From assembly GCA_024704175.1 (NCBI GenBank), contig CP085629.1, positions 6,262,001 to 6,326,000 of the forward strand: a stretch of 64,000 nucleotides of DNA. Direction: 5' to 3'. Origin of the DNA: Paenibacillus sp. P25. GTDB taxonomy: Bacteria > Bacillota > Bacilli > Paenibacillales > NBRC-103111. Below are positions 57,345 to 64,000 of the stretch, piece after piece. The translations under genes and the position numbers were made by a program. Within the stretch, counting starts at the first letter, position 1, and the number at the start of each line of letters is the position of its first letter. The notes beneath the pieces were generated by a model, which ran no database searches, was not told the origin of the DNA, and worked only from the letters and a program-made list of their open reading frames with translations.

Positions 57345-58254
57345 TCACACCTCCGGGTCGAGCGGCTCATAATCTTTGCGCAGCGGGTGGCCTACCCAAT
57401 CATCGGCCATCATGATTCTGCGCAGATCGGGATGCCCGGGAAAATCGATTCCGAGCAAATCGTAGATTTCCCTCTCGTTCCAGTTGGCCGTCGGCCAGAT
57501 CGGGGTTGCCGAGGGGATGGAAGGCTTATCGCGGTCCGTCTTGACCTTCACGCAGTAGTCTTGTTTCGCTTCGAAGGAAATCAGGTGGTAAGCCACCTCC
57601 ATATGCGTTTCCATATCACTCCCCGTAATATTCCGCAGGTAGCTCAGCTTAAGCTCAGGATGCTCCCTCAGCAGCTCCGCACAGGCCGTCCACTTGTCTC
57701 TCTTGATCGCAACACAAGGAACATGACCGCCTTTTTCGTTGATCCATGCTTCCTCAACCGCTTCTCCCAGCGATTCTTTGATGATCGCGACCAACCGGTC
57801 CAGCGGCGGCTGGTTCGGCGACGGCTCCTTCGGCGCAGCCGGTTCGGCCCCAGCCTCGGCCTTGCCGGCTCTGGCGGCCGCCCTCGCGGCTCTCGCTTCA
57901 GCGGCGGCTTTCGCCTTCGCTTCCTTCTCGGCGTCGCTCGGCGCCGCCCGCTCAGCCGCCGGCGCATCGCCTGGCTCCGCGCTGGCCGCGGCCTTGGCTT
58001 CGCTCGCCGGCTTCGCCGCAGCGCCGCCGGCAGCGCCCTCTTCCACCGGTCGCTCATTCGGCCGCCGGCTTCGGCGCGTCCGCGTAGCCGCTCGGCGGCT
58101 CGCCGGCGCCGCCGGCCTTCGCCAGGCTCGCGTCCGCTTCAGCCGCCGACGGCTTCCGGCTTCCGCCTTCCGCCGTTTCCTCCGCCGGCGCCTTGCTTAT
58201 CTCCTCCGGCGCATGGTCCCCGCCGGCTTTTTCCCGCTTTTGCTCATCGCTCAT
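57345..58254 (-). CDS. nuoC: Respiratory complex I subunit NuoC with long low-complexity N-terminus (one frame disruption)
   Basis: The C-terminal ~160 residues are the 30-kDa-type NuoC domain: LKLSYLRNITGSDMETHMEVAYHL, NWNEREIYDLLGIDFPGHPDLRRIMM and DDWVGHPLRKDY. Ahead of it lies a stretch of ~140 residues made mostly of Ala, Glu, Lys and Pro. The start ATG at 58254 overlaps the nuoB stop (ATGA). Frame MSDEQKREKAGGDHAPEE stops at ~58054 and resumes one base over as NERPVEEGAAGG. This implies one extra base near 58064 in a GC-rich, error-prone tract. A shorter start at GTG 58046 is possible but less well supported. Confidence 0.85.
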
Positions 58255-58769
58255 CGACTCGTCACCTGCTTACCGGTTTTCGCTTCGTACCTGATCTTCT
58301 CCTGAAGCTTGTTGATCCCGTAGATCAAAGCCGCCGGGTTCGGAGGGCGACCGGGGATATACACGTCCACCGGGACCACCTGATCGACGCCTTTGACGAC
58401 GGCGTACGATTTAACATACGGCCCGCCCGCGGTTGCACAGGAGCCCATGGCAATGACCCATTTCGGCTCCGGCATTTGCTCGTACAAGCGGCGAAGCAGC
58501 GGCGCCATCTTTTTCGTCACCGTACCGGCCACGATCATGACGTCCGACTGACGGGGGGACGTGCGGAAGATGACCCCAAACCGGTCCAAGTCATAATGCG
58601 ACGCCCCTGTACCCATCATCTCGATGGCACAGCACGCAAGTCCAAAGGTGAGCGGCCACAGCGAATTGCTGCGCGCCCATGCTTTGATCTGCTCCAGTGT
58701 CGTCATAAACACATTGCGCTCCAGCTCCTGCCGTTCGGCAGGGGAGATCGACTCTAAATTGAAGTCCAT
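58251..58769 (-). CDS. nuoB: Respiratory complex I subunit NuoB (N2 cluster), one ligand cysteine replaced
   Basis: Holds the terminal iron-sulfur cluster N2. The tandem cysteines (GLACCAIEMM) and the third ligand (MGSCATAGGPY) are present. The fourth position, normally Cys in PGCPP, reads PGRPPNPAALIYG: the codon is CGC where TGC is expected. Everything else matches the family (TSPRQSDVMIVAGTVTKKMAPLLRRLYEQMPEPKWVIAMG). The start ATG 58769 follows AAGGTG; the ATG overlaps the nuoA 3' end. 172 residues. Confidence 0.94.
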   Translation of the reverse strand: MDFNLESISPAERQELERNVFMTTLEQIKAWARSNSLWPLTFGLACCAIEMMGTGASHYDLDRFGVIFRTSPRQSDVMIVAGTVTKKMAPLLRRLYEQMPEPKWVIAMGSCATAGGPYVKSYAVVKGVDQVVPVDVYIPGRPPNPAALIYGINKLQEKIRYEAKTGKQVTSR

Positions 58770-59119
58770 TGCAGCACCTTCTTCTTGTAGGCGTAAATTA
58801 AACCTATGACCAGCAAGGCCACGAATATGCACATCTCTACAAGCGCAAACAAGCCTAATTGCTTATACGCAACGGCCCACGGGTATAGAAAAACAGTTTC
58901 CACATCGAAAATGACGAACATCAGCGCAAACAGGTAATAGCGGATATTGAACCGCACCTGTCCTTCGCCCACCGGCTCGTTACCGCTTTCATACGTTGTG
59001 TACTTCTCCTCAACCGGTTTAAAGGGCCTCAGCCATCGACCGATTGTAAGCGCTGCAATTGGAAGCAACACCCCTAAGAAGAGAAATATCGCTACGACCA
59101 CATAGTTGTTCATGTACAT
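58754..59119 (-). CDS. nuoA: Respiratory complex I subunit NuoA
   Basis: Three-helix membrane subunit, first gene of the operon. The 121-residue protein carries KYTTYESGNEPVGEGQVRFNIRYYLFALMFVIFDVETVFLYPWAVAY, the signature segment with the conserved FDVE. A SigA promoter lies about 135 bp upstream. Intact. Confidence 0.95.
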   Translation of the reverse strand: MYMNNYVVVAIFLFLGVLLPIAALTIGRWLRPFKPVEEKYTTYESGNEPVGEGQVRFNIRYYLFALMFVIFDVETVFLYPWAVAYKQLGLFALVEMCIFVALLVIGLIYAYKKKVLQWTSI

Positions 59120-59252
59120 CGCGAACGAACCGCCTCCCTGTATAGTGATTGATACTCGATCCTCACCACACGGCGTCTCTTCCGATAAAAGACAATGAGC
59201 CTTCTTTCATCCTAAAGAAGAGCCTGCCCATTTGCTAATATATGCCTTTCCA

Positions 59253-59281
59253 ATTATAACAAATGCCTTTTGGGGTGTCTA
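59253..59281 (-). promoter_or_regulatory. SigA promoter of the nuo operon
   Basis: TAGACA (59276-59281), a 17-bp spacer and a perfect TATAAT (59253-59258) on the minus strand. The leader to nuoA is about 125 nt and contains a 7-bp stem-loop (CTTCTTT/AAAGAAG). Confidence 0.75.
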
Positions 59282-59324
59282 ACATTTTCCGGTACGAAAC
59301 ATCCTTCCACGGACCATTTTCAGC

Positions 59325-59355
59325 CAAAAAAGAAAAAGCGAAGGAACCGCGTTCC
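59325..59355 (-). terminator. Terminator of the atp operon
   Basis: Stem GGAAC/GTTCC with a 3-nt loop followed on the minus strand by TTCGC and a T-rich run (CTTTTTCTTTTTT), about 13 bp after the atpC stop. Confidence 0.7.
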
Positions 59356-59367
59356 CCGCCTGTCTTG

Positions 59368-59775
59368 TTACCTTCTTCCGTAAACCTCAATCCGATTCAA
59401 AGCTCTTTGCAAAGCCGCCTCGGCGCGTTTGAAGTCGATGTTGTCCTGCTTGGTCGCTTGCAGCCTGCTCTCCGCACGCGCTTTGGCCGATTGCGCCCGT
59501 TCAATGTCGATTTGCTCCGGAAGCTCGGCGCTTTCCGCCAGAATGACCACTTTCTCCTTGCGCACTTCCATAAATCCGCCGTTTACTGCGATAAACTGAT
59601 CCGATTCGCCTTGCTTCTTCACAGTAACCGGGGAAATTTTCAGAGGAGTGACCAGCGGAATGTGATTCGGCAGAATACCAAGTTCCCCTTCGACACCTTT
59701 CGCGATAATCATGTTCACCGTTTCAGCGTACACTTTACGCTCCGGGGTTACGATCTCGAGCAGGAATGTGCTCAC
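59368..59775 (-). CDS. atpC: ATP synthase epsilon subunit
   Basis: F1 rotor-stalk subunit that links gamma to the c-ring and inhibits hydrolysis. The 135-residue protein has the N-terminal beta-sandwich (STFLLEIVTPERKVYAETVNMIIAKGVEGELGILPNHIPLVTPLKI) and the C-terminal helical hairpin (IDIERAQSAKARAESRL ... AALQRALNRIEVYGRR). The start is GTG 59775 behind GGAGGGG. Last gene of the operon. Confidence 0.95.
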   Translation of the reverse strand: MSTFLLEIVTPERKVYAETVNMIIAKGVEGELGILPNHIPLVTPLKISPVTVKKQGESDQFIAVNGGFMEVRKEKVVILAESAELPEQIDIERAQSAKARAESRLQATKQDNIDFKRAEAALQRALNRIEVYGRR

Positions 59776-59791
59776 TTGGATCCCCTCCTAC

Positions 59792-59952
59792 GAGTTTTTG
59801 CCTCGTGGCAAAAACTCACTTCGTAAGCATCTACTGAGCCATTGCCTCAGGCAATAACTCCCAACGTAAGCATAAGCTAAAAAGTTTTTGCCCGTAGGCA
59901 GAAACTCATTTCGTAAGCATTTCCGGGCTTTTGCCGTTAAGCGAAAAGCCCG
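59792..59952 (-). repeat. Tandem array of four hairpin repeats between atpD and atpC
   Basis: Four units about 42-46 bp apart (starting near 59792, 59836, 59882 and 59924). The first is a perfect 11-bp hairpin, GAGTTTTTGCC/GGCAAAAACTC with a 4-nt loop. Units two and three are diverged copies (GAG..ATTGCC/GGCAAT..CTC; AGTTTTTGCC/GGCAGAAACT). Units one to three are each followed by the tail CGTAAGCAT. The fourth is a related hairpin (CGGGCTTTT/AAAAGCCCG) without the tail. The array fills almost the whole 195-bp spacer and ends 3 bp before the atpC ribosome site. Confidence 0.85.
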
Positions 59953-59970
59953 ATTCATAAGTCACTATAA

Positions 59971-61375
59971 TTACAGCGTCTTCGCCTTTTCGATCGCGTC
60001 CTCGATCGTGCCCACGTTGTGGAACGCCGGTTCCGGAAGATCGTCGTGCTTGCCTTCCAGGATCTCCTTGAAGCGCGCACGGTTTCTTTAACCGGTACGT
60101 ACACGCCAGGAATACCGTTGAACGCTTCGGCCACGTGAAGCGGCTGAGCAAAGAACAGCTGAACGCGTCTTGCACGCTTAACGACCAGTTTGTCCTCGTC
60201 GGACAACTCGTCCATACCCAGGATCGCGATGATATCGAGAAGCTCTTTGTAACGCTGCAGAAGACGCTTTACGCCTTGAGCCACGTTATAATGCTCTTCG
60301 CCGAGAACTTCCGGAGTCAGGATCCGGGAAGACGAAGCGAGCGGGTCGACCGCCGGGAAAATACCCATGGCCGCGATGTTACGCTCCAGGTTCGTCGTTG
60401 CGTCCAAGTGAGCGAAAGCCGTAGCCGGTGCCGGGTCGGTGTAGTCGTCCGCCGGTACGTAGATCGCTTGGATGGATGTAACGGAACCTTTCTTCGTGGA
60501 TGTGATCCGTTCCTGCAATTGACCCATTTCGGTTGCCAGCGTCGGCTGGTAACCTACCGCGGAAGGCATACGTCCGAGCAGGGCGGACACCTCGGAACCC
60601 GCTTGGGTAAAGCGGAAGATGTTATCGATAAACAGAAGCACGTCACGGCCTTCTTGATCACGGAAGTATTCCGCCATCGTCAGACCGGACAGCGCTACGC
60701 GAAGACGCGCGCCTGGCGGTTCGTTCATCTGGCCGAAGACCATCGCCGTTTTCGAAATAACGCCGGAATCGCTCATTTCATGGTACAAGTCGTTACCTTC
60801 ACGCGTTCTCTCACCCACGCCTGCGAATACGGAGATACCGCCGTGTTCTTGTGCGATGTTGTGGATGAGCTCCTGCATCGTAACGGTTTTACCTACGCCC
60901 GCACCGCCGAACAGACCGATTTTACCGCCCTTGGCGTAAGGAGCCATCAGGTCGATAACTTTAATCCCCGTTTCCAGGATCTCCGCTTGCGTCGACAGGT
61001 TTTCAAACGAAGGAGCCGGTTTGTGAATCGGGCTCGTCAGAGAACGGTCAACTTCCCCATTCCCGTCAATCGGATCACCCAATACGTTAAATACGCGGCC
61101 CAGGGTAGCTGCACCGATCGGTACGGAAATCGGAGCGCCCGTATCTACGGCTTCCATTCCGCGCACCAGACCGTCCGTAGTAGACATCGCAATGCAGCGA
61201 ACCATGTTATCGCCCAGGTGAACGGCTGTTTCCACCGTCAGGCTGACGTCAAGCTCGCCGGCTTGCGTCGCTTTTTTTCAATCTTGATCGCATTCAAAAT
61301 CTCAGGGAGGTGTCCACGCTCGAACTCGATGTCGACAACCGGCCCCGTTATATTTACAACGCGCCCTTTGCTCAC
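59971..61375 (-). CDS. atpD: ATP synthase beta subunit (two frame disruptions)
   Basis: Catalytic F1 subunit. Walker A GGAGVGKTVTMQELI, GERTREGNDLYHEM, the catalytic-site region VFGQMNEPPGARLRV and DVLLFIDNIFRFTQAGSEVSALLGRMPSAVGYQPTL are intact. The start is GTG 61375 (GGAGGGAAAGC upstream): SKGRVVNITGPVVDIEFERG. One A is missing from the run at 61272-61278; restoring it gives IEKKATQAGELDVSLTVE. A second break near 60086 hides the C-terminus VRAFKEILEGKHDDLPEPAF and a stop at 59971. Restored length is 468 residues. Essential in most growth modes, so errors are likely. Confidence 0.95.
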
Positions 61376-61408
61376 TGCTTTCCCTCCTATAGTCTTGCTT
61401 GGCACTAA

Positions 61409-62267
61409 TTATTGCGTCGCGTTGGCACCTGCGACAATTTCCGAAATTTCCTGCGTAATGGATGCCTGACGCGCACGGTTGTAAGCCAGTGTGTAGGTGT
61501 TGATCATCTTCGTGGCGTTCTTCGTCGCACCGTTCATAGCCGTCATCCGCGCACCGAACTCACTCGCTTTGCCTTCCAATACGGCGCTGTAGATCAGCGT
61601 TTCCGCATATCTTGGCAGCAGCACTTCCAGCACGCCCTCCGGTGAAGGCTCATATTCGTAATTCGATACCGCCGAACCGGCTACGTTCTCCATCGGCAGC
61701 AGACGTTTCACCTTCGGAATTTGGGTGATGGCGTTCTTAAACTCGTTATAGACCAAATACAGCTCATCGTACGATCCGTTCTCAAAATTGCGTACGGCGG
61801 CGGCCGCGACCGATTTGATGTCGGCAAACGTCGGAGAATCCGGCAAGCCGGTAACCTCTTCCACGATTTGAATTTTGCGTCGGCGGAAGAAATCTCTGCC
61901 TTTGCGGCCGATGACGAAAATCGCATACTCGTCCTGCGAGCGGTGCTTCTCCTGAATTTCCGTCATCACTTTACGCAGTACGTTCGCGTTGTATCCGCCG
62001 GCAAGACCGCCGTCGGAAGTGATGACAAGGTATCCCGTCTTCTTGATCTCCCGGCTTTGAAGCATCGGATGCTTGACGCCCTTGGTGCCTGCCGCAATGC
62101 TGCCTACCACTTCCTTCAGCTTATCCGCATAGGGACGGGCGGCCTCGGCGGCCTGCTGCGCCCTTCTGAGCTTGGCGGCAAGCAACCATCTCCATCGCTT
62201 TGGTGATTTGCTTCATATTCTGTGTGGATTTGATCTGGCGTTTAATCTCGCGCATACCTTTAGCCAT
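61409..62267 (-). CDS. atpG: ATP synthase gamma subunit (one frame disruption)
   Basis: Central rotor shaft of F1. It starts AKGMREIKRQIKSTQNMKQITKAMEMVAA (ATG 62267, GAGGTGAG upstream). An extra base near 62188 shifts the frame; removal gives MVAAAKLRRAQQAAEAARPYADKL. The C-terminus MTAMNGATKNATKMINTYTLAYNRARQASITQEISEIVAGANA is the canonical gamma helix. 285 residues. Confidence 0.94.
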
Positions 62268-62284
62268 GACTACTCACCTCTCTC

Positions 62285-62319
62285 TCGAAGCTTTCCGGAC
62301 CGGAAAGCCAGCACTTCGA
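62285..62319 (-). repeat. Nested inverted repeat in the atpA-atpG spacer
   Basis: Inner dyad CTTTCCGG/CCGGAAAG with one central base (62291-62307), flanked by TCGAAG/CTTCGA. It lies in a 167-bp spacer, close to the atpG ribosome site. No T-tract follows. Confidence 0.6.
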
Positions 62320-62434
62320 AAGCCTTGTTAAGCTGTATAGGGAAACACCGGGCCTCCCATTTGTCGGGAAGCTCCGGCGGGGCGCAGACCGTTAACCGGT
62401 TCCGGTTACCTGGCCGGCGACGGACCCGTTCAAT

Positions 62435-63949
62435 TTATGCAGAAGGAGCAAATCCTTTTTTGAACTGTTGAATCGCATCCACCAGGGCTTTCTCGTTATC
62501 CGACGTCAGGTCTTTCGTATCGCGGATGCTTGCGAGAATTTCCGGACGGTTGGATTCGAGGAATTCGAGGAATTCGCGTTCAAAACGGGTTACGTCCTGA
62601 ACCGGCAGATCGTCGATATGTCCTCTTACTACCACGTAAATCGCAGCGACCTGCTTCTCAACCGGCATCGGCTGATGAACCCCTTGCTTCAGAAGTTCCA
62701 GCGTACGAACACCGCGGTTCAAGCGGGTTTGCGTCGCTCTGTCGAGGTCGGAGCCGAAAGCGGCGAATGCGGCCAGCTCGCGGTACTGTGCCAGGTCGGT
62801 CTTCAGCGTACCGGCAACCTTCTTCATTGCTTTGATTTGCGCGGAGCTACCTACCCGGGATACGGAGATACCGACGTTAACCGCCGGACGCTGACCGGAA
62901 TAGAACAGGTCGGACTCCAGGAAGATCTGACCGTCGGTGATCGAAATCACGTTCGTCGGAATATACGCGGATACGTCGCCGGCTTGCGTCTCGATAAACG
63001 GCAGTGCGGTCATCGAGCCTGCGCCGAGCTCGTCGCTCAGCTTCGCAGCGCGTTCCAGAAGACGGGAGTGCAGATAGAATACGTCACCCGGATAAGCTTC
63101 CCGGCCCGGAGGACGTCTCAGCAGCAGGGACAGCTCGCGGTAAGCGGCGGCCTGCTTGGTCAAGTCGTCATAGATGATCAGCACGTGCTCGCCTTTGTAC
63201 ATGAAGTACTCGCCCATTGCGCGACCTGCGTAAGGAGCAAGCCACAGCATCGGAGAAGGCTCGGAAGCACTTGCGGTTACGACGATCGTGTAATCCATCG
63301 CACCGGCGCGGCGGAGCGTTTCCACCACGTTAACAACGGTGGATTGCTTCTGGCCGATGGCAACGTAAATACATTTCACGCCGTTGCCCTTTTGATTGAT
63401 GATCGTGTCGATGGCGATAGCGGTTTTACCCGTTTGGCGGTCGCCGATGATCAGCTCGCGCTGACCGCGGCCGATCGGAATCATCGCATCGATCGCTTTA
63501 ATCCCGGTTTGCATCGGCTCGTGGACCGATTTACGGGCCATAACGCCAGGAGCAGGGGATTCAACCGGACGGAAATGCTTGGTGTTGATCGGGCCTTTGC
63601 CGTCTACCGGCTCACCGAGCGGATTCACGACGCGGCCGATCAGCTCTTCGCCGACCGGTACTTCCATGATACGGCCGGTACGCTTCACTTGGTCGCCTTC
63701 GCGAATATCGGTGAAAGGTCCCAGGATAACGATACCTACGTTGCTTTCCTCCAGGTTAAACGCATAACCGAGCACCCCATTCGGGAACTCGAGCAATTCG
63801 CCTGCCATGACATTCTCCAAGCCGTGTGCGCGGGCGATACCGTCACCTACCTGAATGACCGTACCTACGTCAACCACTTGAATGTCAGATTTATAGTTTT
63901 CAATCTGCTGTTTAATCAGCGTGCTGATTTCTTCAGGTTTGATACTCAA
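62435..63949 (-). CDS. atpA: ATP synthase alpha subunit
   Basis: Non-catalytic nucleotide-binding F1 subunit, 504 residues and intact. It shows SIKPEEISTLIKQQIENYKSDIQVVDVGTVIQVGDGIARAHGLENVM, Walker A GDRQTGKTAIAIDTI, IYVAIGQKQSTVV and the alpha/beta signature PAVNVGISVSRVGSSAQ. The start is TTG 63949 behind GGGGTGAGG. It is followed by atpG and preceded by the end of atpH. Confidence 0.97.
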   Translation of the reverse strand: MSIKPEEISTLIKQQIENYKSDIQVVDVGTVIQVGDGIARAHGLENVMAGELLEFPNGVLGYAFNLEESNVGIVILGPFTDIREGDQVKRTGRIMEVPVGEELIGRVVNPLGEPVDGKGPINTKHFRPVESPAPGVMARKSVHEPMQTGIKAIDAMIPIGRGQRELIIGDRQTGKTAIAIDTIINQKGNGVKCIYVAIGQKQSTVVNVVETLRRAGAMDYTIVVTASASEPSPMLWLAPYAGRAMGEYFMYKGEHVLIIYDDLTKQAAAYRELSLLLRRPPGREAYPGDVFYLHSRLLERAAKLSDELGAGSMTALPFIETQAGDVSAYIPTNVISITDGQIFLESDLFYSGQRPAVNVGISVSRVGSSAQIKAMKKVAGTLKTDLAQYRELAAFAAFGSDLDRATQTRLNRGVRTLELLKQGVHQPMPVEKQVAAIYVVVRGHIDDLPVQDVTRFEREFLEFLESNRPEILASIRDTKDLTSDNEKALVDAIQQFKKGFAPSA

Positions 63950-63965
63950 CGAACCTCACCCCTAT

Positions 63966-64000
63966 CTACAGTGCTTGAGATTGATTCAACTGCTTTTGCA
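63966..64000 (-). CDS. atpH: ATP synthase delta subunit, C-terminal fragment (window edge)
   Basis: Only the last residues fall in the window. In one frame they read QKQLNQSQAL followed by a stop 17 bp before the atpA start, which fits a delta-subunit C-terminus by position. Another frame stays open to 63950, so the frame choice is uncertain. Confidence 0.45.
   Translation of the reverse strand, partial: QKQLNQSQAL

Noticed and set aside
58054..58254. A separate 66-residue gene before nuoC
   Set aside because: Its composition continues that of the nuoC N-terminus one base out of frame, and its ATG overlaps the nuoB stop as expected for nuoC.
60135..61469. 444-codon plus-strand frame opposite atpD
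   Set aside because: Antisense shadow of a highly conserved gene.

Overview
The window looks like a chromosomal segment from a spore-forming, flagellated Firmicute of the Paenibacillaceae (Paenibacillus-like). The evidence is a Bacillales-type late flagellar cluster with degS-degU, comF genes, sporulation genes (spoIID, spoIIQ, spoIIID, an alpha/beta SASP), several SLH-anchored surface proteins with a CsaB pyruvyl transferase, and an 11-subunit nuo operon without nuoEFG next to the atp operon. Almost everything is transcribed on the minus strand. Only the partial left-edge gene and fliD are on plus.

Region 1 (1-16.4 kb) covers motility and competence. Read on the minus strand the order is degS, degU, a small GT2-like membrane protein, comFA, comFC, yvyF, flgM, flgN, flgK, flgL, a DUF6470 gene, fliW, csrA, hag, a GT2/TPR glycosyltransferase, flaG, fliS, fliT. 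fliD converges on fliT across a bidirectional terminator. SigD-like promoters precede hag, flgM and flaG. The hag leader folds a hairpin presenting a CsrA-type ACAAGGA site, which fits the FliW-CsrA-flagellin homeostasis loop.

Region 2 (16.4-31.1 kb) covers the cell surface. It holds a secreted phosphodiester glycosidase with copper-amine-oxidase-like domains, metK with a terminator in its leader, a SASP gene, a secreted protein of unknown function, a large S-layer protein with N-terminal SLH domains, a second large surface protein with C-terminal SLH domains, and a TagO/WecA-type transferase. Region 3 (31.2-38.4 kb) carries tagA, csaB, a DUF5693 membrane protein, phosphoglucomutase, fabZ, a CDP-alcohol phosphatidyltransferase and an EpuA-like small protein. 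These are cell-wall polymer, precursor and lipid genes that should supply the pyruvylated ligand bound by SLH domains.

Region 4 (38.4-48.5 kb) carries flhP, flhO, mbl, spoIIID, spoIIQ, spoIID, murA, ywzB and an SLH-anchored subtilisin-like protease. Region 5 (48.7-64 kb) is the nuo operon (nuoA-D, H-N) and the atp operon (end of atpH, then atpA, G, D, C), with a tandem array of hairpin repeats between atpD and atpC.

About 24 genes, including essential ones (mbl, atpD, atpG, degU, pgsA), carry one or more single-base frame disruptions. Many sit in homopolymers and can be repaired by one base to give the expected family sequence. I treat them as probable sequence errors and annotate the reconstructed full spans. 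I saw no rRNA, tRNA, CRISPR array, insertion sequence or prophage.
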